From Bacteroides sp. 43_108 (GTDB lineage: Bacteria > Bacteroidota > Bacteroidia > Bacteroidales > Bacteroidaceae), in NCBI GenBank assembly GCA_001915545.1, contig MNQS01000015.1:1-44175 (forward strand): a stretch of 44,175 bases of DNA, in the 5' to 3' direction. Within the stretch, counting starts at the first letter, position 1. Each line of letters starts with the position of its first letter. The position numbers and the translations under genes are program-made. Positions 33,547 to 42,273 of the stretch are shown here, piece after piece. The notes under the pieces are model-generated. The model saw only the letters and a list, made by a program, of their open reading frames with translations, was not told the origin of the DNA and ran no database searches.

Positions 33547-34184
33547 TATTCAGTTATGTCAACTATGCCTGCGCGTATGGCATAGCGTACAGCCTCGTTG
33601 AGGTTGTTTACATTAAGCTTTCTGAATATGTTTTTTCGGTGAGTAATTGCCGTATGAATGCTTATAAGGCGTTCTGAAGCTATATCCTTCGTGCTTTTGC
33701 CTAGTGTAAGTGCGCGGAGGATTTCTTTTTCTGTTGCAGTGAGAGGCTGTACGTTGTCTTTCCTGTCTTCACTTTTGTTCTGAAGATAGGCTTTTGCTCT
33801 CTCGCTTATGTATTGTTTGCCTTCTGAAGCATCGTTAAGACAGGCCGTTATTTCCTTCAGTTCGGCATCCTTGAATATGATGCTGAAGCACTCTCCGCTG
33901 AACACCATGGAGCGTACAAACGTTTCGTTGAGGTTGTCGCTGAACAAGATGAAATATGCCTCAGGAAACCTTTTCTTGGCCACAAGGAGCTGTTCTGCGG
34001 TGCAGTCAAACAGTGTGTAGTCTATTATGCATACTGCATCTGGATGATGCAGAAGTTCTTCTATAAGAGTGTGGATATCAGTGGTTTCGTGTTCACAAAT
34101 GTGGAATACGCCCATACCTGCCGATATGGAGCGTATACCTTCTTTTGTGATGGCTTGATTGTCAGCCAATATCAGAGTTTTCAT
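33537..34184 (-). CDS. LuxR/NarL-family response regulator
   Basis: 215 residues. The N-terminal receiver domain (about 1-120) begins LILADNQAITKEGI and has the probable phosphoacceptor Asp in CIIDYTLFD, with the conserved Lys in IIFKDAEL. The C-terminal LuxR-type HTH (about 145-210) reads LTATEKEILRALTLGKSTKD and so on to KNIFRKLNVNNLNEAV. Its first 23 bases overlap the end of the U32 peptidase gene, so it is probably translated by coupling to it. No histidine kinase is nearby, making it an orphan regulator. The gene is one of two that run against the right arm's direction. Confidence 0.92.
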   Translation of the reverse strand: MKTLILADNQAITKEGIRSISAGMGVFHICEHETTDIHTLIEELLHHPDAVCIIDYTLFDCTAEQLLVAKKRFPEAYFILFSDNLNETFVRSMVFSGECFSIIFKDAELKEITACLNDASEGKQYISERAKAYLQNKSEDRKDNVQPLTATEKEILRALTLGKSTKDIASERLISIHTAITHRKNIFRKLNVNNLNEAVRYAIRAGIVDITEYYI

Positions 34185-35475
34185 CTTTCTGGTTCTTTTT
34201 TGCCTGAAGATAATTCTGCTGAATGAGTGCCAGTTCGTTTGTGCTGACGAGCTTGTAGAGCTTGTCGTTAGACCTTACCTTTCCAGGTACTCTGAACGAA
34301 ATGTGTTGACCTTTTACGGCGCAGTTCACTGGTTCCAAATCGAATCTTATTTCGTCAACCACTTCTTCAATTACGCCGGTAGTTGTACCTGTAATGAGAA
34401 TCTTGTCGCCTATATTCAGTTCGTTGCTTTCTATGACGAATTCAGCTACTCCTATCTTGCTGAAATATTTCACAGCCTTGCCGACATATACCTTTCTTTC
34501 TGTTGCTTTTGAGCCGTATACGTCGCACCATTCTCCGAGTTTTTGACCCTGATAATAGCCGTCCCAGAAGCCGCGGTTGAACACTGTTTTGAGTTCTTCA
34601 TCCCACTTGTCTTTCTTATCTTCTGTGAACGTATTGTCGAGTACGCTGTTTATGGCTTCATTGTAGGCCTTTACAACAGTGTGCACATATTCAGGTCCGC
34701 GCGCCCTACCCTCTATCTTGAAAACTCTCACTCCGGCATTCATCATTATGTCTATGAACCTTATGGTTTTCAAGTCTTTAGGTGACATGATGTATTTATT
34801 GTCGATGTTGAGTTCTGTACCGGTTTCGATGTCTCTGACCTCATATCCGCGTCTGCACAACTGAATGCAGTCGCCCCTGTTTGCGCTTCTGTTTGCATTG
34901 TTCAGGCTGAGATAGCACTTTCCGCTTATTGCCATGCAGAGTGCGCCGTGGCAGAACATTTCTATGCGTATGAGATTTCCGCTTGGACCGCAGATGTGCT
35001 CTTCCACAATCTGGTCGTATATTGCCTTGACCTGCCACATATTGAGTTCGCGTGCCAAGACAACAACATCTGCAAACTGTGCATAGAATTTGAGAGCTTC
35101 GATGTTGGAAATGTTGAGCTGTGTAGAAAGATGCACTTCCTGCCCTATTTTTCTGCAATATGTCATTACGGCAACGTCCGATGCTATGACGGCAGAAATC
35201 TTGGCCTCTTTTGCAGCATCTACAATTTCGTGCATGGTCTCAATGTCCTCACCGTATATTATCGTGTTGACGGTAAGATAACTCTTCAGTCCGTTCTCGT
35301 GGCAAATCGATGCTATCTCTTTCAGATCGTTAATTCCGAATGCGTTTGCAGAATGGGCTCGCATATTCAGTTTACCTATTCCAAAGTAAACCGAGTTCGC
35401 TCCTGCATGTATGGCGGCTGCAAGTGATTCGCGTGATCCCACAGGAGCCATAATCTCAAAGTCTTTCCTTTCCAT
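34162..35475 (-). CDS. U32 family peptidase (possible RNA-hydroxylation protein)
   Basis: 437 residues. The U32 signature is present: EMFCHGALCMAISGKCYLS at about 170, followed by NRSANRGDCIQLCRRGYEV, with the four Cys that in this family can bind an Fe-S cluster. N-terminal MAPVGSRESLAAAIHAGANS and YFGIGKLNMRA are also typical, as is the later FKIEGRARGPEYV. Bacterial relatives include TrhP/YegQ (tRNA wobble uridine hydroxylation) and RlhA (23S rRNA), so an RNA-modifying role is likelier than proteolysis. A TAACTTTG -7 box lies at 35503-35510. It is translationally linked to the response regulator downstream. Confidence 0.88.
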   Translation of the reverse strand: MERKDFEIMAPVGSRESLAAAIHAGANSVYFGIGKLNMRAHSANAFGINDLKEIASICHENGLKSYLTVNTIIYGEDIETMHEIVDAAKEAKISAVIASDVAVMTYCRKIGQEVHLSTQLNISNIEALKFYAQFADVVVLARELNMWQVKAIYDQIVEEHICGPSGNLIRIEMFCHGALCMAISGKCYLSLNNANRSANRGDCIQLCRRGYEVRDIETGTELNIDNKYIMSPKDLKTIRFIDIMMNAGVRVFKIEGRARGPEYVHTVVKAYNEAINSVLDNTFTEDKKDKWDEELKTVFNRGFWDGYYQGQKLGEWCDVYGSKATERKVYVGKAVKYFSKIGVAEFVIESNELNIGDKILITGTTTGVIEEVVDEIRFDLEPVNCAVKGQHISFRVPGKVRSNDKLYKLVSTNELALIQQNYLQAKKNQKDENSDIG

Positions 35476-35502
35476 TATATATTATATATAGTGTAGTTGT
35501 TG

Positions 35503-35510
35503 CAAAGTTA
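35503..35510 (-). promoter_or_regulatory. -7 promoter box of the U32 peptidase gene
   Basis: TAACTTTG on the minus strand, 27 nt before the start codon; a -33 TTG is not evident. Confidence 0.5.
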
Positions 35511-35937
35511 ATCATTCTTGTTTTTAAGCTTTCATATAATTGGACTACTTTTGCGTACGCTTTGCATTATAGTGTCGCTTTATGTCAATTTTGCCCTCTT
35601 TCGCACTTTTAAGCCGTCAAAACAGCAAAAAATGCTTTTTTACCCTTTTTCAACTTTTCTGAAGTGTTTTTAGATGCATTTTAATACTTATATTATGATA
35701 GTATAAAAGATAATAAGCTGTCAAAATACTTTTAAATATGACGTTTATTGTAAAATAATGCTTTTGTAATATTGTTTTAATCTTACATAATGATAATTCT
35801 TAAATCCGCGAGATTTGAATATTTAATCATTTCTGATCAATCGGCTTGGTATACTGAAATCTAATGGCGTTAAATTTCAGTCAATAATTTTGGTTATTAT
35901 AAAAATAATTATAAAGATATGAATCGTCTTTTTTTCC

Positions 35938-35945
35938 TAATTTTG
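35938..35945 (+). promoter_or_regulatory. -7 promoter box of mnmG
   Basis: TAATTTTG, 19 nt before the mnmG start codon, implying a leader of only about 12-14 nt. A -33 TTG is not evident. Confidence 0.45.
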
Positions 35946-35964
35946 TATCGCTAAAATTAGTATC

Positions 35965-37836
35965 ATGATTTTTAAATATGATGTCATAGTTATAGGTGCG
36001 GGCCATGCAGGTTGTGAAGCTGCAGCTGCGTCCGCCAATCTGGGTGCAAAGACATGTCTCATAACAATGGACATGAACAAGATTGCACAGATGAGTTGCA
36101 ACCCTGCGGTCGGAGGAATTGCAAAGGGACAAATCGTTAGAGAGATAGATGCTCTCGGAGGATATATGGGAATTGTCACTGACAGATGTTCCATACAGTT
36201 CCGCATGCTCAATCGTTCCAAGGGACCTGCCGTATGGAGTCCGCGTGCACAGTGCGACAGGGCTAAGTTCATCTGGACCTGGAGAGAGATTTTGGAGAAT
36301 ATTCCTAATCTGAACATCTGGCAGGATCAGGTGAAGGAGCTTATTGTGGAGAACGGAGAAGTTGCAGGAGTGAGGACTTATCTCGATGCAGAATTCAGAG
36401 CTAAAGCTGTCATTCTTACAGCCGGAACATTCCTTAACGGACTTATGCATATCGGCCGTACAAAGCTTGAAGGCGGACGAATTTCTGAACCTGCTTCACA
36501 TTTGCTTACCGAATCGATAGCTTCAAACGGCATAAATTTCGGTCGTATGAAGACTGGAACTCCTGTAAGAATTGATAGGCGAAGTGTAGATTTCAGCGAG
36601 ATGACAATACAGGATGGAGAGGTAGATTTCCACTCTTTTTCATATCTTCCGCAGACACGAAAACTGCAGCAATTGCCTTGCTGGACGTGCTATACAAACA
36701 AAAAAGTACACGAAATTCTTGAGTCAGGTTTTGCTGATTCGCCTTTGTATAATGGTCAAATTCAGAGCATTGGGCCTAGATATTGCCCAAGTATCGAGAC
36801 AAAACTGCATACTTTCCCTGGCAAAGACCAGCATCAGCTCTTTCTTGAACCTGAAGGTGAGACGACTAACGAGATGTATCTCAACGGTTTTTCGTCTTCT
36901 CTTCCAATGGATATACAGATTCGTGCACTCAAGGAGATACCTTGTTTCAGAAATCTGGTGGTATACAGACCGGGATATGCAATCGAATATGATTACTTCG
37001 ATCCAACCCAGCTCAAGCATAATCTTGAGTCTAAAGTAGTCAAAAATCTCTTCTTTGCAGGTCAGGTAAATGGTACTACCGGCTATGAAGAAGCGGCCGG
37101 ACAGGGCCTTATTGCAGGTATAAATGCAGCAATAAATTGCTTTGGAGGAGAGCCTTTTGTACTTAACAGAAACGAGGCATACATAGGTGTTCTTATTGAT
37201 GATTTGGTTACAAAAGGTGTCGATGAACCATATAGAATGTTCACTTCTAGAGCAGAATATAGGATACTTTTGAGGCAGGATGATGCCGATATGCGACTCA
37301 CTGAAAAGTCTTATAATCTTGGTTTGGCAACTGCAGAAAGGTATAATTGGATGGCCGAAAAGAGGGAAAAAATTCAAAAACTTCTCGATTTCACAGACCG
37401 TTTTTCTATTAAACCTGCTCTGATAAACGACTCTTTGGAGAGGCTCGGCACTGCTCCTTTGAGACAAGGATGCAAACTTTCTGAGCTTATCGGACGTCCT
37501 CAAATCACTGTAAGCAATATCAGCGAATGCGTTTTGCCGTTCAAAAATGAGCTCAATAAGATAGAGTCTCGTAAGGAAGAAATCATAGAAGCTTTGGAAA
37601 TTCTCATAAAATATAAGGGCTATATAGAGCGTGAACAGATGGTTGCGGATAAGATGCTCAGGCTTGAAAACATAAAAATTCAGGGAGTTTTTGATTATGA
37701 TAAGCTGACTCAAATCACTATTGAAGCGCGTCAGAAACTTAAAAAAATCAATCCTACTACCCTGGCACAAGCTAGCCGTATTCCTGGAGTTTCACCGAGC
37801 GATATAAACGTTATGCTGATACTTTTAGGACGCTGA
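35965..37836 (+). CDS. mnmG: tRNA uridine-5-carboxymethylaminomethyl modification enzyme
   Basis: FAD-dependent subunit of the MnmEG complex that modifies wobble U34, 623 residues. The dinucleotide-binding GAGHAGCEAA lies at 11-20; SCNPAVGGIAKGQIVREIDA and the PRAQCDRAKF region follow; the second conserved box is TGYEEAAGQGLIAG, and FTSRAEYRILLRQDNAD-like FTSRAEYRILLRQDDAD is near residue 430. mnmG (gidA) is a frequent neighbour of replication origins. A parS-like site begins 8 bp past the stop and a strong terminator lies at 38004-38039. Confidence 0.98.
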   Translation: MIFKYDVIVIGAGHAGCEAAAASANLGAKTCLITMDMNKIAQMSCNPAVGGIAKGQIVREIDALGGYMGIVTDRCSIQFRMLNRSKGPAVWSPRAQCDRAKFIWTWREILENIPNLNIWQDQVKELIVENGEVAGVRTYLDAEFRAKAVILTAGTFLNGLMHIGRTKLEGGRISEPASHLLTESIASNGINFGRMKTGTPVRIDRRSVDFSEMTIQDGEVDFHSFSYLPQTRKLQQLPCWTCYTNKKVHEILESGFADSPLYNGQIQSIGPRYCPSIETKLHTFPGKDQHQLFLEPEGETTNEMYLNGFSSSLPMDIQIRALKEIPCFRNLVVYRPGYAIEYDYFDPTQLKHNLESKVVKNLFFAGQVNGTTGYEEAAGQGLIAGINAAINCFGGEPFVLNRNEAYIGVLIDDLVTKGVDEPYRMFTSRAEYRILLRQDDADMRLTEKSYNLGLATAERYNWMAEKREKIQKLLDFTDRFSIKPALINDSLERLGTAPLRQGCKLSELIGRPQITVSNISECVLPFKNELNKIESRKEEIIEALEILIKYKGYIEREQMVADKMLRLENIKIQGVFDYDKLTQITIEARQKLKKINPTTLAQASRIPGVSPSDINVMLILLGR

Positions 37837-37843
37837 AATTTAT

Positions 37844-37859
37844 AGTTTCACGTGAAACA
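37844..37859. promoter_or_regulatory. parS-like centromere site 1
   Basis: AGTTTCACGTGAAACA matches the bacterial parS consensus TGTTTCACGTGAAACA at 15 of 16 positions; the inner 14 bp (37845-37858) are a perfect palindrome. It lies 8 bp past the mnmG stop. Confidence 0.85.
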
Positions 37860-38003
37860 AATGGGCGAAAAAGCAGATGCTTAAATATTGGAAATCAGTG
37901 AAATATATATACTGCAATTTTCAGATTTTTGCATATTGAAATTGCCGCCTTTTTCAAATGTTTCCCGCATTTTGATATAGATTATAGAAATGATTAGTTT
38001 TTC

Positions 38004-38039
38004 CTGTCTCCCAGCCGGCATTTGTCGGCTGGGAGACAG
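38004..38039 (+). terminator. Rho-independent terminator after mnmG
   Basis: 14-bp perfect arms (38004-38017 and 38026-38039), 8-nt loop that can pair further, and eight T from 38040. Confidence 0.92.
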
Positions 38040-38851
38040 TTTTTTTTATGGAATATGCACAAACTTATGTCTTATATTTGCACTTGTAGTGCCATGTTTT
38101 CATGGTCTGGATATATAATATCTGCATAAAAACATGTTGTTTTTCTATTAAAATTCCATTTGAATTCTGCTATATTTAATATTTCAATAACAGATTTTCA
38201 AGCATTTTTCCCTGTTTAAATCATATTATTTCTCATTTCTTTTAGTACTGATAGTAGTTTTCTGGGGGTATTTTTGCGTATTAATCGTCATATACAAGCA
38301 TTATTTATCGTTTTATTTTGAGTTTTTCATGTATGTAATGGCTGTATTTCTCGTCGTTTTTTATGAATAGTATTTCAAGATTTATATTCTTTTATGTGGT
38401 TATTATGCGGTGCAAATAGGGTTTTGAGATACTCAATAGTATAGAAATATCATATATTATATGCGTTGTGTAGGCATATTTTAATGTTGTGTTTCATGTT
38501 TTTCTTGTGTTTTTCAGTGTTATTTTTCAATTATTTATTGCTTATATCCGCTTATTGCGTCTTATTTTTTTGTGGATTTTACCTGATAACTTTGTTTTCT
38601 ACAAGCCTATTTTTACCTTGAAATGGCCTTCTTCGGTGTTTAAAGAAGTAATATTTCTATGCTTATATGCTTCCTTTATGTGGATTTTCATGAATTACAA
38701 CAGCTGTTTTCAGAGGATATTTGCGCTATTTTATCGGCAAAATATTGTATTTATTATCATATTTCCGGCATAGTTTTAGTATTCTATAGCTCTGAAATAT
38801 GTGGCTTGATGCGGTTTTTATACTGATATTTTGAAGTGAAATGAGAATTCC

Positions 38852-38904
38852 GAGCGCTCATAAATTAATTTTTACGCGCTCGAAAATGTATTCGTGAGCG
38901 CTCG
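38852..38904. repeat. 22-bp-period GCGCYC array, copy C (three cores)
   Basis: GCGCTC cores at 38854, 38876 and 38898, exactly 22 bp apart. Two units are the perfect palindrome GAGCGCTC and the last extends to CGCTCG. The flank ATTCC and the spacing can be lined up with copy A base by base. Confidence 0.75.
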
Positions 38905-39385
38905 TAAATAGTATTTGGGTTGATAAATTCGCGTAAATTTTTGTTCCGGCAAGACTCAATTATAGGTGTTTTCTCAGTTTGCATTATGCGATTTGGTGGC
39001 TGTTTTTATATTAAATTATGGCGTTTTTAGTGGTGTATTTTATTCTTATTGGATAAGAAAACAAGTGTTTTTTGAGGTGTTTTCAAGTGTTTTTTACCAT
39101 TTTTTGAGGGAAATCTTCATCAAATTCAGGCTGTTTTTATGTGTATTTTATGCTTTACAGATGCCTTTTTTACTGTTTTGAATATCCAAAATTTTATAGT
39201 TTAAACAGATTCTTTTATAAAATATTCCTCCTTTTATGGTGTGTTTTTCGCTTTTCGTATGTATCTTTATGAGCATAAATCAAGTGTATATTTCTATTGA
39301 ATTTGGTTTGCCAGCTATATTTTTTACACGTTTTTTCAGCTCCGAAACAATATAAAATGTCTAACATAAGTATTAGTTTTGATTT

Positions 39386-39916
39386 ATGAATAACGAAATT
39401 TTGATGCAGAATCTAAGGGTAATTCCTGATTTTCCAAAGAAGGGAATACTGTTCAGAGATGTGACTACACTGTTCAAAAATCCAGATTGCCTTCGTATAA
39501 TTGATGATGAACTTTACGAAATTTACAAGGATAAAGGCATCACAAAAGTGGTCGGAATTGAGTCTCGTGGCTTCGTAATGGGGGCTGTTTTGGCACGCAG
39601 ATTGAACGCCGGATTTGTAATTTGCCGGAAGCCTGGAAAGCTTCCGGCTGACACAATAAAGCAGACTTACAAGAAAGAATATGGTGAAGATTCTATAGAA
39701 ATTCACAGTGATGCAATAGAGCCGAACGACGTTGTTTTGATTCACGATGACCTCCTTGCAACAGGTGAAACAATCAAGGCTGCTCTTGATCTTGTAAGGA
39801 AATTCAACCCTAAAAAATGCTATATAAATTTCATTATTGAGATCAGTGACGGAGGCCTGAACGGACGTGAAAACATAGGAAATGATGTTGAAATAACTTC
39901 TCTCATTAGTTGTTGA
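39386..39916 (+). CDS. apt: Adenine phosphoribosyltransferase
   Basis: Purine salvage enzyme, adenine plus PRPP to AMP; 176 residues. Motifs: IPDFPKKGILFRDVTTLF, GIESRGFVMGAVLARRL (adenine loop) and the PRPP loop VVLIHDDLLATGETIKAA, where the third residue of the TGxT box is Glu instead of the common Gly. The start at 39386 gives the usual family length; a TAGTTTTG box at 39374-39381 would then make the mRNA almost leaderless, unless M7 (39404) is used. A parS-like site and two terminators follow. Confidence 0.95.
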   Translation: MNNEILMQNLRVIPDFPKKGILFRDVTTLFKNPDCLRIIDDELYEIYKDKGITKVVGIESRGFVMGAVLARRLNAGFVICRKPGKLPADTIKQTYKKEYGEDSIEIHSDAIEPNDVVLIHDDLLATGETIKAALDLVRKFNPKKCYINFIIEISDGGLNGRENIGNDVEITSLISC

Positions 39917-39939
39917 AAACATGTAAGTTAGCTTCGTTT

Positions 39940-39955
39940 TGTTTCACGTGGAACT
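39940..39955. promoter_or_regulatory. parS-like centromere site 2
   Basis: TGTTTCACGTGGAACT matches the parS consensus at 14 of 16 positions, one of which (the G in GGAAC) is a known variable position. It lies 24 bp past the apt stop, 2.1 kb from site 1. Confidence 0.78.
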
Positions 39956-39989
39956 CTAACTTGAAGTATTACTTTAAGTGCTGTTTTAG

Positions 39990-40004
39990 GCCCTCTTTGA
40001 GGGC
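39990..40004 (+). terminator. Small terminator after apt
   Basis: GCCCTC-TTT-GAGGGC hairpin, then GTGTTTTTG. First of two in tandem. Confidence 0.6.
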
Positions 40005-40021
40005 GTGTTTTTGAAGCAGAT

Positions 40022-40052
40022 CCGGTCCTCTATTCTGGCGTATCAGGACCGG
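40022..40052 (+). terminator. Second terminator after apt
   Basis: Perfect 8-bp arms (40022-40029 and 40045-40052) with a 15-nt loop, then TACTTTTGTG. It overlaps the region just before an in-frame GTG at 40060, which supports the later uvrC start at 40090. Confidence 0.65.
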
Positions 40053-40089
40053 TACTTTTGTGAATTTCTTAATCGTTTTTTCTAGTAGT

Positions 40090-41919
40090 ATGACCAAGGA
40101 TGAAGAGCGTTTGGCTTATCTGAAAAATATAGTTTTGAACCTTCCGGAGTGTCCAGGATGCTATCAGTATTTTGACGAGAACGGCACGATAATTTATGTC
40201 GGCAAGGCCAAGAATCTGAAGCGCCGTGTAAGCTCCTATTTCAACAAAAATCAAATCTCGAACAAGACGAGAATTCTTGTCAGCAAGATTCAAAACATTA
40301 ACTACGTCGTCGTGAAGACGGAGGAGGATGCTTTGCTTCTTGAGAACAATCTTATCAAGAAGCACAAGCCTCGTTACAACATTTTGCTGAAGGACGACAA
40401 GACCTACCCTTCGGTGTGTGTGACGAACGAATATTTTCCGCGCGTGTTCAAGACGAGAAAAATTCTCAATGACGGTTCTACGTACTACGGACCCTTCAGC
40501 CATGTTGCCACGCTCAACAATATGCTTGAGCTGATAAATAGACTTTATCCTTTGAGAAGATGTCGTTTTCCGATGACTCCAGAAATGGTGGCTTCTGGAA
40601 AATTTCAGACTTGTCTGGAATACCACATAAAAAATTGCAAGGCACCTTGTGTGGGATTGCAGACGCGCGAGGAGTATATGGAGTACGTGAAGGAGGTGAG
40701 AGAAATTCTTCGTGGCAATACACGAGATATCTGCAACCGCATGTTGGAACAAATGGAGAAGCTATCGGAAGAGATGAAATTTGAAGAGGCTATGGAGTTG
40801 AAGAAAAAATACGACATGGCTTTGAACTTTTGCGAAAAGAGCGAAGTTGTCAGTCACGTTTATCACAACATCGATGTTTTTTCCATTGCCGACGATGAGA
40901 AGTCTGCATTCATAAATTATCTGCACATAACAAACGGATGTATCAATCAGGCTTTCACGTTTGAGTTCAAGAAACGAATGGACGAGTCTCCTGAAGATAT
41001 GCTGGCTCTCGGTATTGTAGAAATGCGTGAAAGATATAAAAGCAGATCCAAGGAAATCATCGTGCCTTTCCCAATCGAGGTGGAATTGGCTGATGTAGTA
41101 GTAACGGTTCCGCAGAGAGGCGACAAAAAACATCTTCTTGATCTTTCGCTAATGAATGTTAGGCAGTACAAGTTCGACAAGATCAAACAGGCCGAAAAAC
41201 TTAATCCGGAACAGAAGAGCGTAAATCTGATGAAAGAACTTCAGAATAAACTCAAGCTTCCAAAACTTCCGATGCATATAGAGTGTTTTGACAATTCCAA
41301 TATTTCCGGTACTGATGCAGTGGCTGCATGTGTGGTTTTCAAGAAAGCAAAGCCGTCGAAAAACGATTACAGAAAGTATAACATAAAAACTGTAGTCGGA
41401 CCCGATGATTATGCTTCGATGCACGAAGTAGTCTTAAGGCGTTATTCTCGTCTTGTAGAAGAAGGCTCGCCCCTGCCCGATTTGATTATTGCCGACGGAG
41501 GAAAAGGACAGATGGAAGTTATACGTCATGCAGTTGAAGACGAGCTGGGACTTTCCATCCCTATTGCAGGATTGGCGAAAGATGGGCATCACAGAACGTC
41601 CGAACTTCTTTATGGATTTCCACAGCAGACAATCGGTATCGAGATGAACAGTCAGCTTTTCAATTTCCTTACACGTATTCAAGATGAAGTACACAGGTTT
41701 GCAATTACATTCCATCGAGACAAACGAAGCAAACGTCAGATAGCTTCTGAACTTGATTCGATCAAAGGCATAGGAGCTGTAACGAAGACTCAGCTTCTGA
41801 AGAAATTCAAAAGCGTCAAACGAATACGCGAGGCGTCGTTGGATGAGATAGCCGAAGTGGTTGGACCAGCCAAAGCTAAGCTTGTTGAGGACGGACTTAG
41901 GGAAGGCGTCAAGGAGTAG
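40090..41919 (+). CDS. uvrC: Excinuclease ABC subunit C
   Basis: Nuclease subunit of nucleotide excision repair, 609 residues. An N-terminal GIY-YIG domain (PGCYQYFDENGTIIYVGKAK) makes the 3' incision; the UVR domain (MEKLSEEMKFEEAMELKKKY) contacts UvrB; the RNase H-like domain (IECFDNSNISGTDAVAACVV, then PDLIIADGGKGQ) makes the 5' incision; two helix-hairpin-helix motifs end the chain (SIKGIGAVTKTQLLKKF). The start is the ATG of MTKDEER; the GTG at 40060 directly follows a terminator and is disfavoured. Promoter not seen. Confidence 0.97.
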   Translation: MTKDEERLAYLKNIVLNLPECPGCYQYFDENGTIIYVGKAKNLKRRVSSYFNKNQISNKTRILVSKIQNINYVVVKTEEDALLLENNLIKKHKPRYNILLKDDKTYPSVCVTNEYFPRVFKTRKILNDGSTYYGPFSHVATLNNMLELINRLYPLRRCRFPMTPEMVASGKFQTCLEYHIKNCKAPCVGLQTREEYMEYVKEVREILRGNTRDICNRMLEQMEKLSEEMKFEEAMELKKKYDMALNFCEKSEVVSHVYHNIDVFSIADDEKSAFINYLHITNGCINQAFTFEFKKRMDESPEDMLALGIVEMRERYKSRSKEIIVPFPIEVELADVVVTVPQRGDKKHLLDLSLMNVRQYKFDKIKQAEKLNPEQKSVNLMKELQNKLKLPKLPMHIECFDNSNISGTDAVAACVVFKKAKPSKNDYRKYNIKTVVGPDDYASMHEVVLRRYSRLVEEGSPLPDLIIADGGKGQMEVIRHAVEDELGLSIPIAGLAKDGHHRTSELLYGFPQQTIGIEMNSQLFNFLTRIQDEVHRFAITFHRDKRSKRQIASELDSIKGIGAVTKTQLLKKFKSVKRIREASLDEIAEVVGPAKAKLVEDGLREGVKE

Positions 41920-42273
41920 CATTTCTGTATTCATGCACATTGTACGGTATATTCGTTGATTCTGTAGGCACTTTTTTGCAAGAAAGGTTAAATTTGATGT
42001 CTTTGAGTGTCTTTAATCATCGCATGTATTGTGTATTTGCTTGATTTATAGTTTGTTATCTATAGACGAATATGCTGATTATTCGTTGCAGATATTATTT
42101 ATGGCTGGAATGATGGACTATTGCGAAAAAATGTATCGGTGCAAACTAAAAAGGTCTGTTTAAACTTGCGTATTACGGAATTTTTTACTAACTTTGATTG
42201 GTTTTATGCGGTGTGAAAGATCTGGCAGATTTTGAATGGCGGAAGCACCGTGTACTTTAAAAACGAATATCTG
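41920..42273. other. Intergenic region between uvrC and dtd
   Basis: 354 bp, T-rich, with the dtd promoter at 42166-42196. No strong terminator for uvrC and no credible gene were seen. Confidence 0.55.
42166..42196 (+). promoter_or_regulatory. Promoter of the dtd-mazG-deoC operon
   Basis: TTG (42166-42168), 20-nt spacer, TAACTTTG (42189-42196): full match to the Bacteroidetes consensus. The leader would be about 70 nt. Confidence 0.7.

Larger units (their letters stand above)
35476..35964. other. Divergent intergenic region between the U32 gene and mnmG
   Basis: 489 bp, AT-rich, no credible gene. It carries outward -7 boxes for both flanking genes (35503-35510 minus, 35938-35945 plus). I see nothing else distinct in the middle. 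Confidence 0.6.
37837..39385. other. 1.5-kb gene-free T/G-rich region
   Basis: No credible gene: open frames at 38489-38773 and 38966-39181 translate to Phe/Ile/Leu-rich strings expected from T-rich DNA. A sample of 120 bases (38221-38340) has T61, A27, G19, C13. It contains parS-like site 1, the mnmG terminator and repeat copy C. Many GTGTTTT-like words occur around 39010-39170. Confidence 0.7.

Noticed and set aside
36724..37770. 348-codon minus-strand open frame across mnmG
   Set aside because: Antisense to a complete MnmG.
38489..39181. Two short open frames (94 and 71 codons) after mnmG
   Set aside because: Phe/Leu/Ile-rich translations expected by chance from DNA with more than 50% T; no promoter or homology pattern.
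39772..39783. Glu in the PRPP loop of apt (TGET) as an inactivating change
   Set aside because: The third position of the TGxT box varies among phosphoribosyltransferases, and all other motifs are intact.
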